Positions 27,898 through 37,468 are shown, counted from the stretch's first letter. The stretch: DNA of 64,000 bases from Scatomorpha stercorigallinarum (GCA_944387865.1 CALXGN010000005.1:62001-126000), one strand, 5' to 3'. The notes: generated from the sequence alone by a model not told the origin. A program made the numbers and translations.

Positions 27898-28814
27898 TTC
27901 CCAGCCTCCTCCAGCAGTTTCAGTATCAGCGCCATGCGCACGTATTTGCCGCAGAGCGCCTGGCGGAAATAACAGGCCCGCGGGTCGGAGTCGATGGCGG
28001 TGTCGATCTCGTTCACGCGCGGCAGCGGGTGCAGTATGGCCATGTCGCGCTTTGCCCCGGCGAGCTTCTCCGGCGTGAGGATATAGCAGTCCTTCAGCCG
28101 CAGGTAGTCCTCCTCGTTGAAGAAGCGCTCGCGCTGCACGCGGGTCATATAGAGCACGTCCAGCTCCGGCAGCACATCCGCCAGGTCGCGCGCTTCGTGA
28201 TATTCGCAGCCGCTCCTGGCCAGCACGTCCTGCTTCACATAGCTGGGCAGGCGCAGCTCCTCGGGGGAGATGCAGACGAACTTCACGCCCTCGCAGCGCG
28301 TCAGGGCGGCGATGAGCGAGTGCACCGTGCGGCCGAACTTGAGGTCGCCGCAGAGGCCGATGGTGAAGCCGTCCAGCGAGCCGCGCTCGCGGCGGATGGT
28401 CAGCAGGTCGGTGAGCGTCTGCGTGGGGTGGTTGTGCCCGCCGTCGCCGGCGTTGATGATGGGCACGGTGGAGCAGAGCGAGGCGGCCAGCGGCGCGCCC
28501 TCCTTGGGGTGGCGCATGGCGATGATGTCGGCATAGCAGCCGACGACGCGCACCGTGTCGGAAACGCTCTCGCCCTTGCTGGCCGAGGAGCTGGCAGCCT
28601 CCGAAAAGCCCAGCACGTTCCCGCCCAGCTCCATCATCGCCGCCTCGAAGGAGAGGCGCGTGCGCGTGCTGGGCTCGAAAAAGAGCGTGGCGAGCTTTTT
28701 ATAGCGGCAGCTCTCGCGGTAGTCGTCCGGGTGGGCGATGATGTCGTCCGCGCGGTCGAGGATCTCCGCGATCTCCGCCGGGGAGAGATCGCGGATGTCG
28801 ATGAGGTGCCTCAT
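27894..28814 (-). CDS. pyrB: Aspartate carbamoyltransferase catalytic subunit
   Basis: 306 residues. Condenses carbamoyl phosphate with aspartate, the committed pyrimidine step. The carbamoyl-phosphate site FEPSTRTRLSFEAAM (about 46-60) and the aspartate-site segments GDGGHNHPTQTLTDL and LDVLYMTRVQRERF are intact. ATG 28814 overlaps the pyrE stop by ATGA; longer in-frame starts lie inside pyrE. Partner subunit PyrI follows directly. Confidence 0.96.
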   Translation of the reverse strand: MRHLIDIRDLSPAEIAEILDRADDIIAHPDDYRESCRYKKLATLFFEPSTRTRLSFEAAMMELGGNVLGFSEAASSSASKGESVSDTVRVVGCYADIIAMRHPKEGAPLAASLCSTVPIINAGDGGHNHPTQTLTDLLTIRRERGSLDGFTIGLCGDLKFGRTVHSLIAALTRCEGVKFVCISPEELRLPSYVKQDVLARSGCEYHEARDLADVLPELDVLYMTRVQRERFFNEEDYLRLKDCYILTPEKLAGAKRDMAILHPLPRVNEIDTAIDSDPRACYFRQALCGKYVRMALILKLLEEAGK

Positions 28815-29452
28815 TTCAGCGCCTCCATCCAGCTCCCGTCGTCCGGGTGGTCGCGGAAGGCCGTCAGCGCGGGCACGTAGCTCGCCGGGAAGGCCCCGTC
28901 CTCTGCGGCGGCGGTAACGACCTCGTCGAAGTTCGTCAGGCACACGGCGCGCACGCCGTGCTCGGCCAGGCGCTTTTTGCCCTTTTCCATGCCGTAGGTG
29001 AAGAGCGCGGCGATGCCCAGCACCTCCGCCCCCGCTTCGCGCAGGGCCTCCACGGCCTCCAGCGCGCTGCCGCCGGTGGAGATGAGGTCCTCCACCACCA
29101 CGACGCGCTCGCCGGGGAGCAGCCGGCCCTCGATGCGGTTCTGACGGCCGTGGTCCTTGGCGCCGGAGCGCACATAGCCCATGGGCAGGCCGAGGATATG
29201 GGCGGCGATGGCCGCGTGGGCGATGCCGGCCGTGGCCGTGCCCATCAGCGCCTCCACGCCGGGGAATTCGCGCGCGATCATCTCCGCAAGCGCGTTTTCC
29301 ACGCCGTCGCGTACCGCGGGGGCGGTGAGTATGAGGCGGTTGTCGCAGTAGATGGGGCTCTTGATGCCGCTGGCCCAGGTGAAGGGCTCGTCAGGCCGCA
29401 GGAACACCGCGCCGATGCTCAGCAGGGCGCGGGAAACGTCGAATTTTTCCAT
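28811..29452 (-). CDS. pyrE: Orotate phosphoribosyltransferase
   Basis: 213 residues. Transfers ribose phosphate from PRPP to orotate to make OMP. The PRPP loop is at about 117-130 (VVVVEDLISTGGSA), preceded by the YCDNRL and RSGAKDHGRQNRIEG segments of the active-site loop. One-base overlap with the pyrF stop (TGATG) at 29452, and ATGA overlap with pyrB, show tight coupling. Confidence 0.95.
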   Translation of the reverse strand: MEKFDVSRALLSIGAVFLRPDEPFTWASGIKSPIYCDNRLILTAPAVRDGVENALAEMIAREFPGVEALMGTATAGIAHAAIAAHILGLPMGYVRSGAKDHGRQNRIEGRLLPGERVVVVEDLISTGGSALEAVEALREAGAEVLGIAALFTYGMEKGKKRLAEHGVRAVCLTNFDEVVTAAAEDGAFPASYVPALTAFRDHPDDGSWMEALK

Positions 29453-30162
29453 CAGCCGTTACCTCCCAGGAATTCTGCGCGCGCCCGTTTCCAGGCCGCC
29501 ACGGGGTCTTCCGCGCCGGTGATGGGGCGGCCGACGACGATGTAGTCGCTGCCCAGCTCGCGCGCCCGCTCCGGGGTGGTCACGCGCACCTGGTCGCCGC
29601 GTTCCCCTCCGGAGAAGCGCACGCCGGGCGTTACGGTGAGGAAATCCGCCCCGCAGCGCGCGTGTACCTCGCCCGCCTCCAGCGGGGAGCAGACAACACC
29701 GTCCAGCCCCGCGGCGCGGGCGTTTTCGGCGTAGAGCATGACCGTCTCAGAGAGCGGCTTTTCGATGCAGAGCTCGCGGTGCAGCGTCTCCTCGCTGGTG
29801 GAGGTGAGGATGGTGACGGCGATGAGCTTCGTCTCCCGCGTGCCGTCCGGCAGCGTCAGCCCCTCCAGTGCGGCGCGCATCATGTCCGCCGTGCCGAAGG
29901 CGTGTAGGTTGATTATGTCAACTCCGAGCGCGCTCAGCGAGCGCATCGCCCCGCGCACGGTGTTGGGGATGTCGCAGAGCTTGAGGTCGAGGAAAATGCG
30001 GTGCCCGCGGGCCTTTATCTCTCGCACGATGTCCGGCCCGGCGGCGTAAAAGAGCTCCATGCCGATCTTTACCCAGGGGCGCTCGCCGTCGAAGCGGTCC
30101 AGGAAGCCCAGCGTCCGTTCCCGGTCGGGGAAGTCGAGGGCGATGATAACGTCCTTAGCCAT
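29452..30162 (-). CDS. pyrF: Orotidine-5'-phosphate decarboxylase
   Basis: 236 residues, the shorter Bacillus/E. coli-type form. Decarboxylates OMP to UMP. The catalytic DxKxxD is DLKLCDIPNTVR with Asp59, Lys61 and Asp64; the C-terminal phosphate site includes TPGVRFSGGERGDQVRV and SDYIVVGRPI. Overlaps the pyrD stop by 8 bases at its start. Confidence 0.95.
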   Translation of the reverse strand: MAKDVIIALDFPDRERTLGFLDRFDGERPWVKIGMELFYAAGPDIVREIKARGHRIFLDLKLCDIPNTVRGAMRSLSALGVDIINLHAFGTADMMRAALEGLTLPDGTRETKLIAVTILTSTSEETLHRELCIEKPLSETVMLYAENARAAGLDGVVCSPLEAGEVHARCGADFLTVTPGVRFSGGERGDQVRVTTPERARELGSDYIVVGRPITGAEDPVAAWKRARAEFLGGNG

Positions 30163-31069
30163 TGTGTGCTCCTCCTATTATGTCAACTAAATTGCTGATG
30201 CCGTACTTTTCCATCGCCGCAGGAAGGCCATCCGCTATGTCCCGAGCGGCAAAGGGGTTTGTAAGGTTCGCGGCGCCCACGCCCACGGCGGTGGCGCCCG
30301 CGAGCATGAGCTCTATGGCGTCCTCCGCGCGCGAGACGCCGCCCATGCCGACGATGGGTATGCCCACGGCCTCGTACACCTGCCACACCATGCGCACGGC
30401 CAGCGGGAACACCGCCGAGCCGGAGAGCCCGCCGGTGACGTTGGCCAGGATGGGCCGCCGCGTGCGCAGGTCGAGCCGCATGGCGAGTACGGTGTTGATG
30501 AGCGATATGCCGTCCGCCCCCGCGTCTTCGCAGGCGCGGGCGATGGCGGCGATGTCCGTCACGTTGGGCGTGAGCTTGACGATGACGGGCTTTTTCACCG
30601 CCTGTTTGACGGCGCACGTGACCTCCGCCGCCCCCTCGCAGGTGGTCCCGAAGCCCATGCCGCCGCCGTGCACGTTGGGGCAGCTGACGTTGATCTCCAG
30701 CCAGCCGACCTGCGGCTGGGCGTCGAACTTCGCCGCCACGCGCACGTATTCGTCCACGGAAAAGCCGCAGACGTTGGCCATCACCGGGCCGTGGAAGATG
30801 CGCGCGACGTTCGGCAGCTCGCGCTCGATGACGGCGTCCACGCCGGGGTTCTGCAGCCCCACGCTGTTGAGCAGGCCGGACGGGGCCTCCGCAATGCGCG
30901 GCGCGGCGTTGCCGTAGCGGGCGTTTTCGGTCGTGCCCTTCATACAGAAGCTGCCCAGGCAGTCGAGGTCGTATATCTCCGCGAATTCGCGCCCGTAGCC
31001 AAATGTGCCGGAGGCGGGGATGACGGGGTTTTTCAGCTCGATCCCGCAGAGCGGGACTCTGGTGTCCAT
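30155..31069 (-). CDS. pyrD: Dihydroorotate dehydrogenase B, catalytic subunit
   Basis: 304 residues. Type 1B enzyme using FMN and, through PyrK, NAD. Catalytic Cys130 lies in LEINVSCPNVHGGGMGFGT; FMN contacts include VIPASGTFGYG and GMGGVSRAEDAIELMLAGATAVGVG. Start ATG 31069 follows a GGAGGG site 16 bases after pyrK; longer in-frame openings are antisense-like extensions into pyrK. Type 1B is typical of anaerobic Firmicutes. Confidence 0.95.
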   Translation of the reverse strand: MDTRVPLCGIELKNPVIPASGTFGYGREFAEIYDLDCLGSFCMKGTTENARYGNAAPRIAEAPSGLLNSVGLQNPGVDAVIERELPNVARIFHGPVMANVCGFSVDEYVRVAAKFDAQPQVGWLEINVSCPNVHGGGMGFGTTCEGAAEVTCAVKQAVKKPVIVKLTPNVTDIAAIARACEDAGADGISLINTVLAMRLDLRTRRPILANVTGGLSGSAVFPLAVRMVWQVYEAVGIPIVGMGGVSRAEDAIELMLAGATAVGVGAANLTNPFAARDIADGLPAAMEKYGISNLVDIIGGAHNG

Positions 31070-31085
31070 ATGCGTCCCTCCTTGC

Positions 31086-31832
31086 TCAGGCCCCGGCGAC
31101 GGAGCTCCAGACGAGCTCGCCGGAGCGGAAAACCGGCCCGTCCTTACAGACCCGTTTCGGGCCGGCCACAGTCTCCACCGTGCAGCCCATGCAGGCCCCA
31201 AAGCCGCAGCCCATGCGCGCCTCAAGCGATAGCTGGGCCGGGGCCCTGGTCAGCTCGTCCACGCGGCGGAGCATGGGGACCGGGCCGCAGGCGTAGACGC
31301 TCGTGTACTCGAAATCCGCGAGCGCGGCGGTGACGAAGCCGCTGCGGCCGAGCGAGCCGTCGGCAGTGTACACCTCCACATCCGCGCCGAGGGCGGCGAA
31401 TTCGCCGGTGTAAAAGGCCTCGGAGTCCCTGTTGAAGCCCAGCGCGGCGCGCACCTCCACACCGGAGGCGATAAGCTCGCGGCAGGCCGTGTAGAGCGCG
31501 GGGATGCCGCTCCCGCCGCCCACAAGCAGCGCGCAGCTGCCGGCGGAACTGAGGTCGAAGCCGTTGCCCAGGCCGCAGAGCACATCCAGCTCCGCGCCGG
31601 GGGCGAGGGCGTTGAGCGCCGCGGTGCCCGCGCCGGCCACGCGCACGGCGATGCGCAGCCAGCCCTCGCCGTTGTCCGCCACGGAGAAGGGCCGGCGCAG
31701 GAAATAGCCCGGCACGGACACTTCGGCGAACTGACCTGGCCGCAGAGGCCCCGTATCCCCGGCCAGCGTCAGCCGGCGGTAGCCGGGGAGCAGCTCCTCG
31801 CTGTTTACCAGCGTAAAAATGCCCTTCTTCAT
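31086..31832 (-). CDS. pyrK: Dihydroorotate dehydrogenase B, electron-transfer subunit
   Basis: 248 residues. Carries FAD and a [2Fe-2S] cluster to pass electrons from PyrD to NAD. FAD motif RRPFSVADN (about 46-54), NAD-binding GGGSGIPALY (106-114), and cluster cysteines Cys209, Cys214, Cys217 and Cys229 in the CX4CX2CX11C spacing of the family. The start overlaps carB by four bases. Pairs with pyrD immediately downstream. Confidence 0.95.
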   Translation of the reverse strand: MKKGIFTLVNSEELLPGYRRLTLAGDTGPLRPGQFAEVSVPGYFLRRPFSVADNGEGWLRIAVRVAGAGTAALNALAPGAELDVLCGLGNGFDLSSAGSCALLVGGGSGIPALYTACRELIASGVEVRAALGFNRDSEAFYTGEFAALGADVEVYTADGSLGRSGFVTAALADFEYTSVYACGPVPMLRRVDELTRAPAQLSLEARMGCGFGACMGCTVETVAGPKRVCKDGPVFRSGELVWSSVAGA

Positions 31833-34800
31833 GCGAGGTCTATGGTGGAGACCTTGATGGTGATCTCCTCAAGCACGTCGAGCAGGACGCGCACCGTGTC
31901 CAGGCTCGTGAAGATGCTCACGTTGTTGTCCACCGCGCAGCGGCGTATCTCATAGCCGTCCGAGTGGCTTATCGGGCTGGAGAGGTCGCGCGTGTTGATG
32001 ACATAGCTCACATAGCCGCGGCGGATGGAGTCAAGGATCTCCTCGCTGCCCTCGCTGATCTTTTTCTTGGCGCGGGTGCGGATACCGTGGCTCTTGAGGA
32101 ACTTCGCCGTGCCCTCCGTGGCCTCGATGTTGAAGCCGAGGTCGTAGAAGCGGCGGATGAGCGGCAGGGCCTCTTCCTTGTCGCAGTCGGCGATGGTGAC
32201 GAACACGGTGCCGGCGTTCGCCACGTTCATCCCGGAGGCCTGCAGCGCCTTGTAGAGCGCGCGGTTCAGGGCGTTGTCATATCCAATGGCCTCGCCGGTG
32301 GACTTCATCTCGGGGGAGAGGTAGGCGTCCAGCCCCGAGAGCTTGCTGAAGGAGAAGGCCGGGGCCTTTACATAGTGCCTGCCGCTCTCCGGCGCGAGCT
32401 CCGCAGTGATGCCCTGTTCGCGGAGGGAAACGCCCAGCATGGCGAGCGTGCCGATGTCGGCCAGGCTGTAGCCCGTGGCCTTGGAGATGAAGGGCACGGT
32501 GCGGCTCGAGCGGGGATTGACCTCGATGATGAACACGTTCTCGTCCCTGTCGACGATGAACTGGATATTGTAGAGCCCGACTATGCCTATCCCGAGGCCG
32601 AGGCGGCGGGTGTAGTCAAGGATCGTGGCCTTCACGCCCTCGGAGAGGCTCATGGGCGGATAGACGCTGATGCTGTCGCCGGAGTGGACGCCCGTGCGCT
32701 CCACGTGCTCCATTATGCCGGGGACAAAGACGTTCACGCCGTCGCACACCGCGTCCACCTCGCACTCCCTGCCGGCGATGTAGCGGTCCACGAGCACGGG
32801 CTGCTTTTCGTCTATCCTGACGGCCTCGCCGAGATAGCGGCGGAGGGAGGTCTCGTCCGGGACTATCTGCATGGCCCTGCCGCCGAGCACGAAGCTCGGA
32901 CGGACGAGGACGGGGTAGCCGATTTCCGCGGCGGCGCGGACGCCGGACTCTATGTCCGTCACCGCGCGGCCCTGCGGCTGCGGGATGTGCAGCTCCTCGA
33001 GCAGCTTTTCAAAGAGGTCGCGGTTTTCCGCGCGCTCGATGGCCTCGCAGTCCGTGCCTATCAGCTTCACTCCGCGCTCCATGAGCGGCGGGGCGAGGTT
33101 TATGGCCGTCTGCCCGCCGAGCGTGGCGATGACGCCGAGGGGCTTTTCCAGCTCGATGATGTTCATGACGTCCTCGACCGTGAGGGGCTCGAAATAGAGC
33201 TTGTCGCTGGTCGTGTAGTCCGTGGAGACGGTCTCCGGGTTGTTGTTGATGATTATGGCCTCGTAGCCGTGCGCCCTTATCGTCTTTATGGCGTGGACGG
33301 TGGAGTAGTCGAACTCGACGCCCTGGCCTATCCTTATCGGCCCCGCGCCGAGCACGATTATCTTCGGCCGGTCGGAGACCACGGACTCGTTCTCCTCCTC
33401 ATAGGTGGAGTAGAAATACGGCACATAGCTCTCGAACTCGCTGGCGCAGGTGTCTATCATCTTGTACACCGGGAAGAGGCCGATGGAGCGGCGCAGCTCA
33501 TAGACGTCCATCTCCGAGCACTTCCAGAGGTGGGCCAGGTGGCTGTCCGAGAAGCCCATGCGCTTGGCGCGGCGGAGGCAGTTCACGTCCATCGGGCGGT
33601 CCTTGATCTCGCGCTCGAGCTCGACGATATTGTGTATCTTGTCGAGGAAGAGCATGTCGATGCCGGTAATGTTGCAGATGCGGTTATAGTCCACGCCCAG
33701 CCACATGAGCTGCGCGATGGCGAATATGCGGTCGTCCGTGCCGTCCTTTATATAGTCGAGCAGCTCGTCCACGGGCATGTGGTGGAACTTGGGCAGATAG
33801 ACGTGCCTCGCGCCTATCTCGAGCGAGCGGATAGCCTTCAGCAGGCTCTCCTCTATCGTGCGGCCGACGGCCATGACCTCGCCGGTGGCCTTCATCTGAG
33901 TGCCCAGCTTGTGGCTGGCCCCGGCGAACTTGTCGAAGGGGAAGCGGGGCATTTTCGTCACCACGTAGTCGAGGGAGGGCTCGAAGGCGGCGGGGGTGTT
34001 GGCGAGCATTATCTCGTCGAGCGTCATGCCCACGGCGATCTTGGCGGAGACGCGGGCTATCGGATAGCCGGTGGCCTTGCTGGCCAGGGCGGAGGAGCGC
34101 GAGACGCGCGGGTTCACCTCGATGAGGTAGTAGCGGAAGCTCTCCGGGTCGAGCGCGAACTGCACGTTGCAGCCGCCCTCGACGCCGAGGGCGCGTATCA
34201 GCTTCAGCGCGCTGTCGCGCAGCATGTGGTATTCGCGGTTCGTAAGCGTCTGACTGGGCGCCACGACGATGCTGTCGCCCGTGTGTATGCCCACGGGGTC
34301 GAGGTTTTCCATGTTGCAGACGGCGATGGCGGTGTCCGCCGCGTCGCGCATCACCTCGTACTCGATCTCCTTATAGCCGCGGATGCTCTTCTCCACCAGC
34401 ACCTGGTGGACGGGGGAGACGCTCAGCGCGTGCTTGGCCAGCTCGCGCAGCTCGGCCTCGTCGTCCGCGAAGCCGCCGCCGGTGCCGCCGAGCGTGAAGG
34501 CCGGGCGGAGCACCACGGGGTAGCCGATGCGCCCGGCGGCCTCGAGGCAGCCCTCGATGCTCTCCGCCGTCTCGCTGGGGAGCACGGGCTCGCCGAGGGA
34601 GAGGCAGAGTTCCTTGAATTTTTCGCGGTCCTCGGCCAGCTCGATGCTCTCGCAGCTCGTGCCGAGTATCTCGACGCCGCACTCGCGCAGCACGCCGGAG
34701 CGCTGCAGCGCCACGGCCAGGTTCAGCCCCGTCTGCCCGCCGATGCCGGGCACTATGGCGTCCGGCCGCTCATAGCGGATGATGCGCGCGACGTATTCGG

Positions 34801-35011
34801 GCGTGAGCGGCTCCATATACACCTTGTCGGCTATCGTGGTATCGGTCATGATGGTCGCGGGGTTGGAGTTCGCGAGCACGACCTCATAGCCCTCCTCGCG
34901 CAGGGCCAGGCAGGCCTGCGTGCCGGCGTAGTCGAATTCGGCGGCCTGGCCTATCACGATGGGGCCGGAGCCAATGACCATTATTTTCTTGATGTCAGTC
35001 CTCTTAGGCAT
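31829..35011 (-). CDS. carB: Carbamoyl-phosphate synthase large subunit
   Basis: 1060 residues, normal length. Makes carbamoyl phosphate from ammonia, bicarbonate and two ATP. Two homologous ATP-grasp halves are visible, each opening with a PxxIGQxxEFDYAGTQA or PIRIGQGVEFDYSTVHA motif, with EVNPRVSRSSALASKATGYP and EVNPRSSRTVPFISKATGYS, and a C-terminal MGS-type regulatory domain. Overlaps carA by 8 bases and pyrK by 4. Shared by pyrimidine and arginine synthesis in general; here its place is inside the pyr operon. Confidence 0.97.
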   Translation of the reverse strand: MPKRTDIKKIMVIGSGPIVIGQAAEFDYAGTQACLALREEGYEVVLANSNPATIMTDTTIADKVYMEPLTPEYVARIIRYERPDAIVPGIGGQTGLNLAVALQRSGVLRECGVEILGTSCESIELAEDREKFKELCLSLGEPVLPSETAESIEGCLEAAGRIGYPVVLRPAFTLGGTGGGFADDEAELRELAKHALSVSPVHQVLVEKSIRGYKEIEYEVMRDAADTAIAVCNMENLDPVGIHTGDSIVVAPSQTLTNREYHMLRDSALKLIRALGVEGGCNVQFALDPESFRYYLIEVNPRVSRSSALASKATGYPIARVSAKIAVGMTLDEIMLANTPAAFEPSLDYVVTKMPRFPFDKFAGASHKLGTQMKATGEVMAVGRTIEESLLKAIRSLEIGARHVYLPKFHHMPVDELLDYIKDGTDDRIFAIAQLMWLGVDYNRICNITGIDMLFLDKIHNIVELEREIKDRPMDVNCLRRAKRMGFSDSHLAHLWKCSEMDVYELRRSIGLFPVYKMIDTCASEFESYVPYFYSTYEEENESVVSDRPKIIVLGAGPIRIGQGVEFDYSTVHAIKTIRAHGYEAIIINNNPETVSTDYTTSDKLYFEPLTVEDVMNIIELEKPLGVIATLGGQTAINLAPPLMERGVKLIGTDCEAIERAENRDLFEKLLEELHIPQPQGRAVTDIESGVRAAAEIGYPVLVRPSFVLGGRAMQIVPDETSLRRYLGEAVRIDEKQPVLVDRYIAGRECEVDAVCDGVNVFVPGIMEHVERTGVHSGDSISVYPPMSLSEGVKATILDYTRRLGLGIGIVGLYNIQFIVDRDENVFIIEVNPRSSRTVPFISKATGYSLADIGTLAMLGVSLREQGITAELAPESGRHYVKAPAFSFSKLSGLDAYLSPEMKSTGEAIGYDNALNRALYKALQASGMNVANAGTVFVTIADCDKEEALPLIRRFYDLGFNIEATEGTAKFLKSHGIRTRAKKKISEGSEEILDSIRRGYVSYVINTRDLSSPISHSDGYEIRRCAVDNNVSIFTSLDTVRVLLDVLEEITIKVSTIDLA

Positions 35012-36098
35012 TGCGCACGCCCTCCCCCAGCATGGAAATGAATTTGTCGAACAGCGCGCCGCTGTCCTGCGGGCCGGGGCAGCTCTCCGGGTGGTACTGC
35101 ACGGAAAAGATCCGGTCCGCCGCGCACTCCACGCCCTCGACCGTGTTGTCGAGCAGGTTGATGTGCGTGGCCGTAAGGCCCGTGCCCTCCAGCGAAGCGA
35201 GGTCGACGGCGTAGCTGTGGTTCTGGCTGGTTATCTCGATTTTCCCGGTGGCCAGGTCGCGCACCGGGTGGTTGCCGCCGCGGTGCCCGAACTTCAGCTT
35301 GTAGGTCTCCGCCCCGTAGGCGAGGGAGATGATCTGATGCCCGAGGCAGATGCCGAATATGGGATACCTCCCGCGGAGGCGCCTCACGGTCTCGGCCAGC
35401 TCGGGGACGTCGCGCGGGTCGCCGGGGCCGTTGGAGAGGAAAACGCCGTCCGGCTTCATGAAGTCTATCTCCTCCGCCGTGGTGTTCCAGGGCACGACGG
35501 TGACGTTGCAGCCGCGGCGGTTCAGCGCGCGCACGATGCCCAGCTTGATGCCGCAGTCCACGGCAACTATCGTGTGCGTGTGGTTGCTCGTGCGGGAGTA
35601 CCAGCGCTTTTTGCAGCTGACGCGGGAGACGGAGTCGTGAGGCAGCTCGCTGGCGGCCAGGCGCTCAAGGGCCTCCTCCACGCTCACGGCGGGGGTGGTG
35701 ATAAGCGCCTTCTGGCTGCCCTCGCCGCGTATCTCGCGCGTCAGGCGGCGGGTGTCCACGCCGGAGACGCCGGGGATGCCGTACTCCACCATCAGCTCGT
35801 CGAGTGTCTTGGTATAGCGGAAGTTGGACGGGTTGTCGTTGTAATCGCGCACGATGAGCGCGCCGATGGTGGGCGTGCGGGTTTCAAAGTCCTCGTCCGT
35901 TATGCCGTAGTTGCCTATCACGGGGTAGGTCATGACCACGGCCTGGGCCGTGTAGCTCGGGTCGGAGACGATCTCCTGATAGCCGACCATGGATGTGTTG
36001 AACACGATCTCGCAGACGCCGTCCGTGTCCGCGCCGAAGCCCTCGCCCTCATAGACGCTGCCGTTTTCCAGCACCAGGCGCCTTTTCATCCTTTCCAT
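35004..36098 (-). CDS. carA: Carbamoyl-phosphate synthase small subunit
   Basis: 364 residues. Glutamine amidotransferase that feeds ammonia to CarB. Nucleophile Cys251 in GICLGHQII, with His336 and Glu338 in VQYHPESCPGP. The N-terminal half carries the CarA-specific domain (ENGSVYEGEGFGADTDGVCEIVFNTSM). ATG 36098 sits 8 bases after GGAGGT and overlaps the end of pyrC by 13 bases; an internal ATG at 36089 is possible. Confidence 0.96.
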   Translation of the reverse strand: MERMKRRLVLENGSVYEGEGFGADTDGVCEIVFNTSMVGYQEIVSDPSYTAQAVVMTYPVIGNYGITDEDFETRTPTIGALIVRDYNDNPSNFRYTKTLDELMVEYGIPGVSGVDTRRLTREIRGEGSQKALITTPAVSVEEALERLAASELPHDSVSRVSCKKRWYSRTSNHTHTIVAVDCGIKLGIVRALNRRGCNVTVVPWNTTAEEIDFMKPDGVFLSNGPGDPRDVPELAETVRRLRGRYPIFGICLGHQIISLAYGAETYKLKFGHRGGNHPVRDLATGKIEITSQNHSYAVDLASLEGTGLTATHINLLDNTVEGVECAADRIFSVQYHPESCPGPQDSGALFDKFISMLGEGVRNA

Positions 36099-37351
36099 AC
36101 GATCTTACCTCCACAGACTGTCATCAGGAATTTTCCGTTCAGCACCCGTCCGGCAAAGGGCGTGGCCCGGCCGCGGGTGGCGAAATCGTTGGGGTCCACC
36201 GTCCAGGTGATATCGGGGCCGAACACGGCCAGGTCGGCCCGCGCGCCCTCCGCGATGCCGCACTCGAGCCCGAAGCGCGCGGCGGGGGAGAGGCTCATCA
36301 GCTCCACGAGCTTTTCCAGCAATATGGCGCCCGGCCGCACAAGGCCCGTGTAGAGCGAGGCGAAGGCCGTCTCCAGCCCAACGACGCCCATCGCCGACTT
36401 TTCCAGCCCGCGGGATTTTTCCTCCGCCGAGTGCGGCGCGTGGTCGGTGGCGACCATGCCTATCGTGCCGTCGAGGATGCCTTCGATGAGCGCGGCGCGG
36501 TCGGCCGCCGTGCGCAGGGGGGGATTCATCTTGAAGCGCCCGTCCTCCTGCAGGTCGTCCTCCGTCAAAAGCAGGTAGTGCGGGGCCGTCTCCGCCGTCA
36601 CGTCCGCGCCGGAGGCGCGCGCTTTTCGTATTATGTCAACCGACTCCTTCGTCGAGACATGGCAGATGTGCAGCTTGCAGCCCGTCTCCCGCGCCAGGCG
36701 GCAGTCGCGCTCCACCTCGCGCCACTCGCTCTCGGAGCAGATGCCGCGGTGGCCGTGCTCGCTGGCGTAGCGCCCGTCGTGGATATAGCCGCCGCGCAGG
36801 AGGCTGTCCACCTCGCAGTGGGCGGCGACGATCTTGCCCAGGCCCGCCGCGAGCTGCATGGCGGAGCGCATCATCTCCTCGCTCTGGACGCCGCGCCCGT
36901 CGTCGGAAAAGCCGCAGCAATACGGCGCCAGCGCGCGCATGTCGGCCAGCTCCTGCCCGCGCTCGCCGCGCGTTATCGCCCCGTAGGGCAGCACGCGGAT
37001 GAGCGCGCCGCGCCGGATGGCCGCCAGCTCGGCCTCCAGGTGCTCGGGGCTGTCCGGCACGGGGTCGAGGTTGGGCATGGCGCAGACGGTGGTGAAGCCG
37101 CCGCGAGCGGCCGCGAGCGTGCCGCTCTCCATCGTCTCCTTATAAGAAAATCCCGGCTCTCGAAGATGTACATGCACATCGGTGAGACCGGGAAAAAGGA
37201 AACAGTTATCGAATTCAAAAACAGGAACGCCCTGGCCGGGGGCGATATCACGCCCCAAACGGGAAACCACGCCGCCGGAGACCTCCACGTCGGCGGGGAC
37301 GAAACGGCCGGCAACGAACGCCCGGCAGCCTTTGATGACGAACGTATCCAT
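36086..37351 (-). CDS. pyrC: Dihydroorotase, class I
   Basis: 421 residues. Cyclises carbamoyl aspartate to dihydroorotate. Metal-binding His60 and His62 (DVHVHLREPG), with GMVATDHAPHSAEEKS near the C-terminus supplying the catalytic Asp. First gene of the pyr operon. ATG 37351 follows GGGAGGCAC; an in-frame extension to 37459 would cross the promoter and leader hairpin. Long class I form typical of Gram-positive bacteria. Confidence 0.95.
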   Translation of the reverse strand: MDTFVIKGCRAFVAGRFVPADVEVSGGVVSRLGRDIAPGQGVPVFEFDNCFLFPGLTDVHVHLREPGFSYKETMESGTLAAARGGFTTVCAMPNLDPVPDSPEHLEAELAAIRRGALIRVLPYGAITRGERGQELADMRALAPYCCGFSDDGRGVQSEEMMRSAMQLAAGLGKIVAAHCEVDSLLRGGYIHDGRYASEHGHRGICSESEWREVERDCRLARETGCKLHICHVSTKESVDIIRKARASGADVTAETAPHYLLLTEDDLQEDGRFKMNPPLRTAADRAALIEGILDGTIGMVATDHAPHSAEEKSRGLEKSAMGVVGLETAFASLYTGLVRPGAILLEKLVELMSLSPAARFGLECGIAEGARADLAVFGPDITWTVDPNDFATRGRATPFAGRVLNGKFLMTVCGGKIVWKG

Positions 37352-37375
37352 GCTGTGCCTCCCTTCAAGCGCGCC

Positions 37376-37395
37376 AAAAGCCCGCAACCGCGGGC
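37376..37395 (-). terminator. Hairpin in the pyr operon leader, possible attenuator
   Basis: On the minus strand GCCCGC, loop GGTT, GCGGGC, then TTTT, between the promoter and pyrC. Its short stem and four T bases could end transcription early. I saw no PyrR-binding consensus and no pyrR gene in the window, so any regulation mechanism is inference. Confidence 0.5.
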
Positions 37396-37408
37396 CACAT
37401 TTCGATGT

Positions 37409-37437
37409 ATTATACCAGAATGTAAAATGCGTGTCAA
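37409..37437 (-). promoter_or_regulatory. Promoter of the pyr operon
   Basis: On the minus strand perfect TTGACA (37437-37432), 17-base spacer, perfect TATAAT (37414-37409), about 58 bases before pyrC. Confidence 0.92.
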
Positions 37438-37468
37438 GGACAAAAAACGACAGGGCCATTCATTAGGA

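Noticed and set aside
31964..35041. 1025-residue open frame opposite carB
   Set aside because: Antisense shadow produced by GC-rich codons; carB on the other strand has full motif support.
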